NCBI GenBank assembly: GCA_032358255.1
Contig: JAULBX010028825.1
Location: 1-26,388, forward strand
DNA length: 26,388 nt
Source of the DNA: Heterotrichella gracilis
Taxonomy: Eukaryota; Sar; Xanthophyceae; Tribonematales; Xanthonemataceae
Reading direction: 5' to 3'
The notes under the pieces were generated by a model. That model did no database searches. It had not been told where the DNA came from and saw nothing but the letters and a program-made list of their open reading frames with translations. Positions 11,401-20,900 of the stretch are shown here, piece by piece; position 1 is the stretch's first letter; each line of letters begins with the position of its first letter. The position numbers and the translations under genes are program-made.

Positions 11401-12627
11401 CTCCTAGCCAGCATCTGGCTAAGAAAACCCTTTAGAATTTAAGAAACCCTAAAGCCCTAAATCCTAAACAGCCAGTGGGGGCATACCAGCAGGTTTGCCC
11501 TCCTATCCAGCAGCTGCTCCACCACGTCCCGCTGGCCCATACCCGCTGCCCAGCACAGTGCGGTGCCGCCCTCCGCAACATCCACCTGCTCCAGGTCAGC
11601 GCAGCGCTCCAACACCTAGCAAACCACACCCCCAGTTTAGGGTTTATTTTTGGGTTTAGGGTTAGCAAAGTGCGGTGCAACCCTCCGCTACATCCACCTG
11701 CTCAGGGTCTGCGCAGCGCTCCAACACCTAGCAAACCACACGCGTAACCCTATGTTTAGGGCTTTAGGGTTAACGGTCGGCGCAGCACCTGGTACGTCAC
11801 GCGCGCCGAGCTTAGGGTTGAAAGGTAGGGTGTAGGGTGCAGCACTCCAGCATGCACACATCGCCCCGCGTCATAAACCCTAAACCCTGAAGCCTTAACC
11901 TGTTGCCACACTGCCATCAGGGGCAGGGCCAGGTGCAGCTTGGACCGGGTCAAATGCACACCCCGCGTCTAGGGTTTACAGGGATCACGACAAATGCTTT
12001 TCAGCACACATAATTCCGGGTTAGATTTTTATAGTCAGGGTTTGGGTGTATGGTCAGAGCAGCGTTCCAGCATAATTCGTCAAGAATACCTCGTCAATCA
12101 CGCCGGCGTCCCCCGCCCACACCGCCTCGATCAGTGGCGGTGGCAGGTGCAGCTTGGCTGCCGCGTCAAAGGGGGATGCAGGCTGAAACAGCAGGGAGCG
12201 CACCGCAGGCAGGTTGAACTCCTGGATGGCGCGCTGCAGGGCCTATAGGCGCAATTAGAGGGGTTTCAAGAACACTGACAATGGGAATTTAAGATCTCGC
12301 ACTGTCTAGGGGAGCCAAGTACGACTTTGGACTGTTGATTGCCGCCTACGCATCCCGAGAGAGGCAATATTTTCACGTTCAACATTGGTGTGGTATAAAT
12401 GTAGCAAGATTGGACAGGGTCTCAGGGTGATGTGCTTGACTGGACAGCTATATGCATGCAAATAGGTGCGTGTCCCGGTGGGCACACAATGCTAACCAGC
12501 ATGGACAGCCCCATATGATAGGAGGAACTAGGTGAAGGAAAGAGGTTCCACTACTGCGTAATCACGGGGTTCTTGGTCGTACCACCGCAGGGTTTCCCTC
12601 AAGCTCGTCCGGCTCGAAAAAGTACAT
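8476..12627 (-). CDS. Ankyrin-repeat protein, minus-strand copy of the inverted pair
   Basis: Exons read on the minus strand: 12242-12090, 11615-11487, 11084-10965, 10541-10339, 10073-9945, 9492-9358 and 8701-8476. These seven give 364 aa with consistent phases and GT-AG sites, ending MAVDE before TGA. A possible first exon is 12627-12586 (MYFFEPDELEGNPA, phase 0, weak donor GTGGTA), for 378 aa in all. The protein is a stack of about ten ankyrin repeats (motifs TALCWAAGMGQ, TALHCAACHGH, TPLHLAASGGH, SCLHWSVLHGD, GITPLINSAFFGH, SALHWAAVNDH), with no other domain visible, so a protein-binding scaffold is the only safe inference. Exon order, phases and most exon lengths equal those of the plus copy, proving shared descent. 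The first exon is the least certain part: no counterpart was seen upstream of the other copy. Confidence 0.75.
8845..9270 (-). pseudogene. Partial copies of ankyrin exons 6 and 7 in the last intron
   Basis: Reading on the minus strand, 9270-9172 is a long copy of the end of the sixth shared exon, encoding NSAGITPLINSAFFGHLP with its GTAGGG donor. About 9058-8990 is a more decayed second copy. 8965-8845 resembles the start of the last exon. CCCTAAA/TTTAGGG-like runs separate the copies. Confidence 0.7.
10209..10281 (-). pseudogene. Copy of the end of ankyrin exon 4 (minus copy)
   Basis: On the minus strand this encodes RVAALPRQKAKSAGVAES, a diverged version of RVAALLLQKGASADVAD at the end of the exon 10541-10339. 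It lies downstream of that exon, inside the intron. Confidence 0.7.
10634..10742 (-). pseudogene. Broken copy of the start of ankyrin exon 4 (minus copy)
   Basis: On the minus strand an acceptor (CTGACACAG) precedes a copy of the exon start (LHLAASGRHVACVRL), which breaks off after VDPQDA into ATTCCCCTGACATACTGCC. This matches the junction of the broken copy at 4458-4540 in the plus gene almost base for base. Confidence 0.8.
10930..10949 (+). repeat. TTTAGGG telomere-like tract in ankyrin intron (minus copy)
   Basis: AGGGTTTAGGGTTTAGGGTA lies next to the donor of exon 11084-10965. Other tracts lie at 8715-8780, 11637-11662, 11755-11772 and 11873-11890. Confidence 0.85.
11235..11420 (-). repeat. 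Decayed copies of the end of ankyrin exon 2 (minus copy)
   Basis: Short minus-strand matches to the GAGCAGCTGCTGGATAGGAG segment recur near 11235-11255, 11315-11335 and 11395-11420, each near CCCTAAA-like runs. A weaker trace lies near 11140. They lie in the intron that follows the intact exon (11615-11487), as in the plus gene. Confidence 0.6.
11663..11792 (-). pseudogene. Broken copies of the start of ankyrin exon 2 (minus copy)
   Basis: A minus-strand copy starting at 11727 after a CTAG acceptor repeats GTGTTGGAGCGCTGCGCAG and stops within the segment encoding EGGTAL, then enters AACCCTAAACCC. A second trace lies near 11776-11792. This parallels the two broken copies at 3211-3463 in the plus gene. 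Confidence 0.7.
11920..11965 (-). pseudogene. Fragment of ankyrin exon 1 in the following intron (minus copy)
   Basis: The plus-strand text CCAGGTGCAGCTTGG and the bases after it match the inside of the exon at 12242-12090 (segment around AAKLHLP). It lies downstream of the intact exon in transcription order. Confidence 0.5.
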
Positions 12628-14209
12628 GCCGGGTGCCAGTGTTGCCATTTCGTCCTTGAACGAAGCGGAATACTCGCCGGTGTATTGGTTTATGCCCTGG
12701 CTCCACACCAAGGCCAATCAGCGTCGGGATTAGTGCCTTTGAAACAAGCACAGCTGAGTGCCAGGGTGTCTGATGCCAGCTGCACACAATCGCAACCGCT
12801 ATATGGTAAATAACCCAAGTAACGCCCAGAGTGACAGTGGCGACGGCTGTAATTTGCGGTAAGGTATCAGGGACAACCCCGCTTGCTGTGCCAGCCAACT
12901 AGGGGTTCGAAACAACCGCGGTTGGAATTTGATCAGGCTGGGATGCCCCAAGCTCGGTCCCACGCAAGCATCTGCAGAAGTCCTTCACAGCCTGCCACTA
13001 TCACAGGACCTTTCTTGTCAAGCGATGACACCAGCGGTCTTGCTCTTCGGCGCTATGCGGCGTTGCAACGCATATATGCGGCTGATGAACGGTTGATGGA
13101 CCCTGTTGGTTTTCCCACCGAGATGGATAGAGTGCGCCACGTGGCCCTGCATTGCCACGCGGCGGACGATGGTGGCACGACCAGAAGCTTGCAGAATAAA
13201 CTCGAAGCTGCGGTGCAGAGACCAGCCCAGGACCTGCAAGGCTACTCTTAAGAGAGCGGCCGTAACAACAGGTGCCGCCTTGACTAGTCTCCCACTAGTT
13301 GAAACTTCACGTCTTTCATGCTTTGAGGTCTGAACACTCCCCATTAACCACACGCCACCACCATCAAACACGATTGGGCATCTGCCCATCGTAGGAAGAA
13401 AAACAGCACACAAGCCGTAACACCTAGTTTGGCTGTTGAGAGAGGCATACTTTTGTGCTAGTAAGTAAAGTAAGCCACATATGCTTACGATCTTTCCTAC
13501 TCCACCTGCACCCAAGATGAGACCTTGATGGCCGTGCATGCAACCTTGCTCTCATCTTGGGTGCATCCTATTGTATCGTTTCCCACCATATGCATGTGCT
13601 CTCGTGGGTGCTGATTGTCTAGTGATTTGACGGCAGGTCTTCTCTCTAAGACGCGCGCTTTAGTCGTCAGGTCTCACGCGTTTCTGTCGTCATCACTGCC
13701 CAGATGGGATATTTGGGGTTGATTGCATGCCATGGGCTCAACTCGCCCTTCGCAATTCGCTGACCTTGTGCGATGTCTTTTTCGTGAAAAAGTACCATCT
13801 ATCCACACTTGCCACCTGCTTCCACGGGATACCCACATAGCATCGACATCTTTCCCGGATGGCTCGCCCTGTGTGCAATTGGCGCTCCCCCTTGTACCTC
13901 TGTGAAAAAGGCAGGGTGAGGCAATACAAACCCCCACACATCACACCCATCTCCCGACATCAATCCCAACACGCACATCACAACCCGTTCTAACCCAGCT
14001 CCTATCCTCCTGCGCAGGCCTCACCGCACCACAGAAGCCTCCACGCAGAAGACACCGCAGCAGTACAACCCACAACAAAGGGGTGAAGCTACCGGACTTG
14101 GGATCCACACAAACCCAAACATACGTAGTCCTCATCAGCAGCTGCTGGCAGCTGGTCTCGACACCAAGCCCTCACTAAAAACCCTAAAACCCTAAGCTAC
14201 ACCCTCGCC
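12628..14209. other. Spacer between minus ankyrin gene and DnaJ gene
   Basis: It should contain the ankyrin promoter (reading left) and the DnaJ promoter (reading right). An open frame with an ATG at 12942 runs to 13251 (+), and a longer one lies opposite on the minus strand. Neither has a recognisable domain, so both are left uncalled. A perfect 16-base inverted repeat lies at 13507-13565. The last bases before the DnaJ start carry ACCCTAAAACCCTAAGC. Confidence 0.4.
13507..13565. repeat. Perfect 16-bp inverted repeat with a 27-base loop
   Basis: TGCACCCAAGATGAGA at 13507-13522 is the exact reverse complement of 13550-13565. The 27-base loop contains GTGCATGC. A transcript would form a stable hairpin. 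It lies about 650 bases upstream of the DnaJ start codon, outside any called gene. Confidence 0.85.
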
Positions 14210-16654
14210 ATGGGCAAGGACTACTACAAGGTGCTTGGGGTGCCCAAGGATGCGGATGATGCAGCCCTGAAGAAGGCATACCGCAAGATGGCGGTCAAGT
14301 TCCATCCGGACAAGAACCCGGATAACCAGGAGCAGTCTGCTGAGAAGTTCAAGGAGGTGTCTGAAGCATATGACGTGCTGTCAGGTACGGCGCAAGGGTT
14401 TAGGGTACTGGAGTTAGGGTACCTAAGAGCATGGTCTGGGCAGAGCTTGGAGCTTTTACGCGCGTGCTGGCAGGCTGCTCAACCTGCTTGTATTGCTGGA
14501 ATGCGAGTAGTTGACACCCCCCTCCTGTACTTCTGTATTAACTGGCTAGTTAAATGCGAGTAATTGACCCCTCCCCCCCTCCTCATGTATTCCTGTATTA
14601 ACCAGCTAACTTTCTGCTTACAGACCCTGAGAAGAAGAAGATCTACGACCTGTATGGAGAGGAGGGGCTCAAGGGCGGAGCCCCGCCACCCGATGCCAAC
14701 GGGTTTTCTGGGGGCTTCCCCGGAGGTGCTGGTGCCGGTCCCAGCGGGGGCACCTACCACTTCGACCAGGACGCTGCGCAGAAGATCTTTGAGCAGATGT
14801 TTGGCGGGGGTTTCTCGAGCTTCGGGGGCGGCGGCGGTGGAGGTGCGTGTTGCAAACCCTTGTTTAGGGTTTAGGGTGGAGGTGCACAGGCAAAAAGATG
14901 GGAATTTACTGTTGTCCAAAGCTCTTGCCCTATTGTTCCTGCAAATGGTCTTTGTATGCGCATGTTCCAGTGATGCACGTGGCAAGGGTTTGTTTAGGGT
15001 TTTGTGATAAAGTCTAAAATACCCTATTCCTGCAGGTGGTCCCAGCGTGCGCATGTTCCAATCAGGCGGGCCCGGCGGGCGCAGCTTTGGCGGTGGGTTG
15101 GGCAGCATGTTTGGTGATGCTGACGATGAGGGGTATGGCGGGTTTGGAGGCGGCATGGGGGGCATGGGAGGAGGGGGCATGGGCAGCTTTGGCAGGCGGC
15201 CGCAGGGGCCTGAAAAGGTATGGCTGCGCTAATGGTAGTTGGGGGCTTATGGAATGTGGTTTTCGTTCCTGAAGTTGCCCAATAGCTTAAAATCCTTGCT
15301 TTCATGTACTGTATGTATAGCTGAATAATATTTTAATCCTTCATCGTAATATGAACAACCTGCCCCTTTCCCGGCAGGTTGAAACCACCCTCAAGCTCAC
15401 CCTGGAGGAGCTGTACAGCGGGTGCACCAAGAAGCTGAAGGCCACCCGCCGCATCCACGCCGCTGCCTTAAGCAATCCCCAAACCCTAAACCCCAAACCC
15501 TAAACCCTATACCCTAACTCACAGATTCTTTCGACATTTCTTGACTCGAATCTTTCCCCACAGGTTGAGGCCACCCTCAAGCTGACCCTGGAGGAGCTGT
15601 ACAGCGGCTGCACCAAAAAGCTCAAAGTCATTCGCTGCATCCACGACGCCGCCTCGGGCAAACCCTAAAATCTAACCCTAAACCCTCAAGTTACACCTTA
15701 GAACCACGAAAAAACCATCAATCTCCTGACTCTCACCTCGCCCCACAGGTTGAGGCCACCCTCAAGCTGACCCTGGAGGAGCTGTACAGCGGCTGCACCA
15801 AAAAGCTCAAGGTCACCCGGCGCATCCACGACGCGGCCTCCGGCAAGATGGTGCCTGTGCAGGAGGTGCTGGAGGTGCCGGTGCGGCCCGGGTGGAAGGA
15901 GGGCACCCGAGTCACTTTTGAGGGCAAGGGGGATGAGCTGCCGGGGCGGCCGGCGCAGGACGTGGTGATCGTGGTGGCGCAGGAGAGGTGGGTGGTGGGT
16001 GGTGGGTGGTGGTGGTGGGTGGGTGTGGGGTGGTGGGGTGGGGTATGGCGTGTTCTGCACATGCTGCCACCATACAGGTATTGCCTGCACCAGGCAGGTA
16101 GACAATGGTTTAGGGTTTAGGGCATCATCCTAGGCCAGCATGTGACCATCCAATTCACCATGAGTTGTGTTCATCCCCCATGCATGATTGACTGGATAAT
16201 CAACTTTTAAACGGCACAGATCGATGTACTTCAAGAAATGATCCCGTGCTTGTACAAAAGGGTATTCCATCCTCTAATTGCAAAATCAAACAAACACCAC
16301 CCTGAACCCCAAAACCTAAAAAGAAGTTGACACCCATATCCACCCAATTGCAGGCACCCGCGCTTTGTCCGCGAGGGCGACGACCTCATCGTGCGCGCAG
16401 CCATACCCTTGGAGGCGGCCCTGGGGGGCGGCAAGGTGGACATCCCCACCCTCGACAACCGCATATTGCGCGTCCCCTTGAAGGAAGTGGTCACCCCCGC
16501 CTATGAGCGTGTGGTCCCTAATGAGGGCATGCCCAACAGCAAGACCGGCCAGAAGGGCAGCCTGCGGATTCGCTTCGAGGTGCAGTTTCCCAAGAAGCAG
16601 CTGAGCGACGCGGAGCAGCGGCAACTTGGGGCGATGCTGGCGGGGAAGTACTGA
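14210..16654 (+). CDS. Class B (Sis1/DNAJB-type) DnaJ co-chaperone
   Basis: Exons 14210-14384, 14624-14842, 15036-15217, 15749-15987 and 16354-16654 join in frame to 371 aa. The J domain opens [16 protein letters not shown] and carries the Hsp70-activating HPD at residues 32-34 (KFHPDKNP). A Gly/Phe-rich region (about 78-190) follows. The C-terminal substrate-binding domains start near 193 ([15 protein letters not shown]) and include [11 protein letters not shown]. There is no CxxCxGxG zinc finger and no leader peptide, so it is a cytosolic/nuclear type II J-protein that delivers clients to Hsp70. The start sits in a good context (GCCATGG). Exon 4 was taken as the third of three tandem versions, because only that one continues to a donor in phase. 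Tandem broken copies of the last exon follow the stop. Confidence 0.93.
14501..14613 (+). repeat. Tandem duplication of the acceptor region of DnaJ intron 1
   Basis: Two copies of a unit of about 53 bases begin ATGCGAGTA at 14501 and 14554. Both include a C/T-rich run and CTGTATTAAC, which contains a branchpoint-like TTAAC. Only the second copy leads into the used acceptor at 14621-14623. Confidence 0.8.
15378..15661 (+). pseudogene. Two upstream broken copies of DnaJ exon 4
   Basis: Copies at 15378 to about 15473 and 15564-15661 each begin with a full acceptor (CGGCAG, CCACAG) and GTTGA, and encode [15 protein letters not shown] like the intact exon at 15749. The first drifts after HAAA into CAATCCCCAAACCCTAAACC. 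The second stops at the codons for ASGK and becomes CAAACCCTAAAATC. Neither has a donor. Synonymous similarity is high, so they are fairly young. Confidence 0.9.
15480..15520 (+). repeat. CCCTAAA telomere-like tract between DnaJ exon 4 copies
   Basis: About five CCCTAAA or near-CCCTAAA units lie directly after the break of the first exon copy and before the second copy's acceptor. Confidence 0.9.
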
Positions 16655-16732
16655 GCTGGTGGGTGCACCATCCACCTGGGCGCACATGGCGGTGGGGCTG
16701 TACACTACTATTCAAGGTTTCTGGCTGAGATG

Positions 16733-17215
16733 GGCAGCCTGGGCAGCTCGTTTGGAGTTACAGATTCCCAAGAAGCAGCTGAGCGATGCACCTCCAGGCG
16801 ATGCTGGCGGGGAAGTACTAGGCGGGTGGGTGCACCCCCACCTGGGGAGGTAGCTGGCGGGTGCGTTCCACCATGGGCACGTGTGGCGGTGGTGCTGTAC
16901 ACTGTGGGTCAGGACTTGTCACATTCAGAAGGGCAGCCTGGGCATCACGTTGAGGTGCAGTTCCCCACGAAGCAGCTGAAGGATGCTGAGCAGTGGCAAC
17001 TGCAGGCGAGCTGGCGGGGCTGGGATAAGGCAGGCGGTCGCCACGACTCGGCTAGGCCATGGTGTCATACTGAGTAGCCAGGTGTTGAGCGGCTGGTCTC
17101 CAACGAGGGAGTACCTATTAGCAAGGTGGGCCAGAATGGGAGTTTGCGCATCTGGTTCAAGGGGCAATTTCCTCGAGCAGCAGCCGCCAGAAGCAGCTTC
17201 AGGCAATCCTAGCTA
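16733..17215 (+). pseudogene. Three decayed tandem copies of the DnaJ terminal exon
   Basis: After the DnaJ stop the end of its last exon is repeated: 16733-16880 (with IPKKQLSDA and the 3' flank GGGTGGGTGCACC), 16926-17022 (VQFPTKQLKDAEQWQLQ) and about 17088-17215 (ERLVSNEGVPISKVGQNGSL). Each has frame breaks or substitutions and none has a stop in the original place. They probably lie in the 3' UTR or just past it. Confidence 0.85.
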
Positions 17216-17225
17216 GCAGGCCGGG

Positions 17226-17261
17226 ATGTAGGGTCTAGGGTCTAGGGTCTAGGGTTAGGGT
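17226..17261 (+). repeat. TCTAGGG/TTAGGG telomere-like tract
   Basis: Three TAGGGTC units and a TTAGGG unit form a short tandem tract just after the last broken DnaJ exon copy. It is too short and too internal to be a chromosome end. Confidence 0.8.
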
Positions 17262-17265
17262 CCAC

Positions 17266-17270
17266 TTGTA
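17266..17270 (+). terminator. Putative DnaJ polyadenylation signal
   Basis: TGTAA in CCACTTGTAATAACTC follows the DnaJ exon debris, about 610 bases past the stop. No earlier TGTAA was noticed after the stop, so the debris may be transcribed as 3' UTR. Confidence 0.4.
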
Positions 17271-17279
17271 ATAACTCTT

Positions 17280-17959
17280 GGGGGGCTTCAAACATATTGA
17301 GTTGTAGTCTGAAGTTGCTTCCGTTTTCAACAATCTTGGTTTCTGGTTTTAGCATTTTTTTGTATGACATATTTCCCAGCTTGACTGGATCAGTACGTTT
17401 GCCCTTGCGCCCTTGCCGGGGTCGTTATGTAGAGGAGTCGTGTATGAATTGGGCGGGGTGTTTGAATGCAGTCATTGTTGGTTACAACTCACCAGATTTC
17501 CATCCATGTGTTGCTGTGGCATTTAGATAGCACAAGCATGTTTGGTGCCGCATTGCCACGCCATGCGGCAGCAACTGTTGCGCAGGGGGGGGGTTGCAAT
17601 CGCTTGCAGGTGCCGCGGATTTTGCTGAATTAGCTAGACGTGCGTGTGGTATATGTCATGTTGACAGTGCTGTGCTTGTGAGTTGCCAAGAACATTCGGA
17701 GAACTCTTCCACCATTGCAAAGCATGGGGTGTCTCCCCTGGTTGCAATATCTGTAATATACTTTCCCTGGACACCCTTATCCAAACTCTGTGTTTTTGCA
17801 CCAACTGTGAAACATTCGTGACATTTGGAGGCAACGCTGCCAATAGCGTCCTTTTAATTCCTTGGCTAAGTGCTGGGAGTAAGTGACACCAGTGGGCTGC
17901 CTTGTTACAAAGGCCTGGTCGCGCCGTCACCATCCCAAACTTTGCGAAGTCTTGCAGCC
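17280..17959. other. Spacer upstream of the ATP phosphoribosyltransferase gene
   Basis: No gene recognised. The stretch presumably holds the promoter and 5' UTR of the next gene. An open frame continues in phase upstream of the start at 17960 back to about 17870, but it lacks an ATG there and does not look like a leader peptide. Confidence 0.4.
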
Positions 17960-20900
17960 ATGGCGAACTGCAGTACAAGCTACGGCTCGTCCACTGCACA
18001 GCCTCTATCGCTGCCTGGGCTGTCGATCACTGGACGTAGCTTCCCAAGCATCCAGCGGTCGGGCCTTGCTGGGCAGCAATCACGAGCATGGCGGTCAAGG
18101 GACACCCCGAGTCGCCAAATCAGCTGCAGTTTGTCTCAAAAGTCTGCAGAGCCAGGTACTAACAACCCATTAGAAGCATCGATTCAACGGTGGCCTATTG
18201 CAGGGTGTAAGTTGGCTGCTCATCAAGTAATTGCCTGCCACCAGCATATTCTGTCTCAAGGTGATGCGTAGCTGGCACATTTGGGGCTGGATTGCGACTA
18301 CACCAAAGCCGTATGTGGCAACAGGTCATGCAGGACTGCGGTATCCTGACCTTGGTGCACTTGATCCTGTGCAGTTGTCAAGCCTGTCAAGCTGCAGCAA
18401 AGAGACACCCTGCGGTTAGGGATCCCATCCAAGGGCAGGATGGCTGAAGATACCCTCCAGCTGCTCAAGGTATGCCACCACAGTGCTCCCTGTATCCACA
18501 CAACCCACTGGACTGCTGTTCCTCTGTGTCACTGTGCAGCATCCCACCTGTGTCGCCCGTTGTGGTCACGGGAATTGTGCTGCAAAATATGCGGGAGCAC
18601 CTGGATGCATGAATGGTTTCTAGGCAACTAATTGACCCTATTACTGGAAGCACGCAATCTGGGGGATACATGGAAGTGGTGCGACAGGTCCTTTCAGTGG
18701 CACCATTCATATCTCGGGCTGGGGAGGTGGGACACACAGGACAACTTCTGCTCCTCCCGTGCGCACTTGCCAGGAGAGTGGTTGATCGTTACCCAAATGT
18801 AGTTCTTGCGCTTTGTCAAACAACTGGCTACTGCTGGTACATGCAGAACTGCTCGCTCAACGTGTACAAGCCTCAACTCTGTTGCAAAACCCTAAATCCT
18901 AAATTATTTACCCTAAACCCTAAACTGGCTCTGTGGTGCGTGCAGGACTGCCAGCTCAACGTGTACAAGCCCAACCCCCGGCAGTATGCGGCAAGGATCA
19001 CACAGGTAATTGGCAAGCATTGCAGGAATATCAACCTTGGGCCCAGCACCATGTGGCAACCAAAGTGGCTGGTGGGGATGTTGAGCTGTGCCTCGCACAA
19101 TGGCGTAACCCCTACACCCTGTGTAGGGTAGGGGTGCGTGCTGTTTCTGGAGGGCCATGACCATGCATCAACCTCTGCGTCCTCTAGGCATTGCAAAGTG
19201 CATTTGCAGTGTGTGCCGTTCACTCATAGGCTCAGCGTGCAACCTGGGAACTCTGGCAGCGTGTTGCGTGGTGGCTATAGGCTCATGTGGTGGATGCATG
19301 GTCATGCCCTTGGGAGGGCACCCTCCACTGCACGAGTGTGGATCCACGGCATGCACCCCAACCCCCTGTGGATGCCGCAGGTGCCATGTGGTGCTGCTTT
19401 TCTAATTGTTAACCCTAAACTTCATACTCTAAACCCTAAGCGCTCACCTGCAGATGCCCCAGCTGGAGGTGTGGTTCCAGCGCGCCACAACCCAATGCTC
19501 TAACCCCACTTTGTAAACCCTAAACCCTAAACCCTAAAACCCTTGACTTCTTTTGCAGATGCCCCAGCTGGAGGTGTGGTTCCAGCGCGCCACCGACGTG
19601 GTCCGCAAGCTCATGTACGGGGACATAGACATCGGCATCCTGGGATACGACATGTTTGCAGAGATCGGCAACTTTGACCCTGATCTGTTGGTCGCACACG
19701 ACGCCCTCAACTTTGGGAAGTGCCACCTGGCGCTGGGCCTGCCTACCACTGGTGAGTTGGGGCTGTTTGACTTGCAATGCGCCACATTTGGCGGGCGCTT
19801 GGCATCTGGTTTCAAAGCGTGGCATGGGCTTAGTTGCATGGGACCTTGTCAGCAATACGTATGTGGAGGTTGGCAGCTTTTGACCCTGTCCTGCTCATAA
19901 TGCCCTCAATTTTGGGAAGCGCCACCTGGCGCTGGGCCTGCCTTGCATTGGTGGTTTGGGGGATAAAGAAAAGAGGGCGCACAATACTTTTGCATGATGG
20001 ACAGAGGGGATTTCGGATGTTTGCGCAGCAGGAGGGGATATCATGTGTCTTGCACAAGCGGCCTTTGGGATTGGCGCTGGGCCGCCACTGTTGAGTTTGG
20101 GGCCACATGCAGGGTTTTGCGCTGCATGAGCGGGGTGGTAACAGTGATAGCTGCGGGGAGTAAAGGAGCAGACTTTCAGTTGCATTGCACGGCACCTGGC
20201 TCCATTCTCCAAATGGAGAATGGCACCAGTTACCCCGCGCCCTCCCAACCCAACCCCCCAGCCCCGTTCGCCCTTACATCCCTCTCTCAACCTCCCTCGC
20301 CCCTTTCCTCCCCAGGCAAGTTCGCCAACATCAACTCCCTTGACGAGCTGCGCGCCATGCCCGACTGGACCGAAACCAACCCGCTGCGTGTGGTGACTGG
20401 CTACAACAACGTGGCGCGCAAGTTCTTCTCCGAGCAGGGCTTTGAGCATGTGGTGCTGCTGAACGCTGACGGGGCGCTGGAGGCTGCCCCTGCCATGGGA
20501 TCCGCGGACATCATCCTGGATCTGGTCAGCACAGGTGGGCAAGGAGATGGAGGTTCAGTGTTTGCATTTGTATGAGTTCATGTGCCTAAGAGGTACAGTA
20601 GTGCGGCGCGCAAGTTTTTTGGGCAATGGTTTTGAACACGTGGTGTTGCTGAATGCTCTCGGAAACCCTAGCAACACCTCGAACCCTTGTCCGCCCCCAT
20701 GCAGGCATGACCCTGGGCGAGCACAACCTGAAGGAGATCTTGAGCGGGGGCAATACCGAAACCCTCAACAAACCCTAACAAAACCCTAAACCCTGGTCCA
20801 ACTTTTTGCAGGCGTGACCCTGCGCGAGAACAACTTGAAGGAGATTGAGGGGGGCAAGATCGTGGAGAGCCAGGGCATTCTGGTGGTCAACCGGCGTGCG

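Noticed and set aside
12883-13251. Plus-strand open frame between the ankyrin and DnaJ genes
   Set aside because: No recognisable domain, no splice or promoter support, and a long frame also exists opposite. Mentioned only in the spacer entry.
13018-13539. Minus-strand open frame of 173 codons
   Set aside because: Overlaps the equally unsupported plus frame; no motif found.
14479-15180. Minus-strand open frame of 233 codons opposite DnaJ
   Set aside because: It is the proline-rich mirror of the Gly-rich DnaJ region and crosses its introns; no domain of its own.
15378-15661. Cassette or mutually exclusive exons in DnaJ
   Set aside because: The two upstream copies have acceptors but no donor and run into telomere-like repeat, so they cannot be complete exons.
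19895-20542. Minus-strand open frame of 215 codons opposite hisG exon 5
   Set aside because: Antisense to a well-supported exon and its intron, with no recognisable domain; explained by GC-rich third positions.
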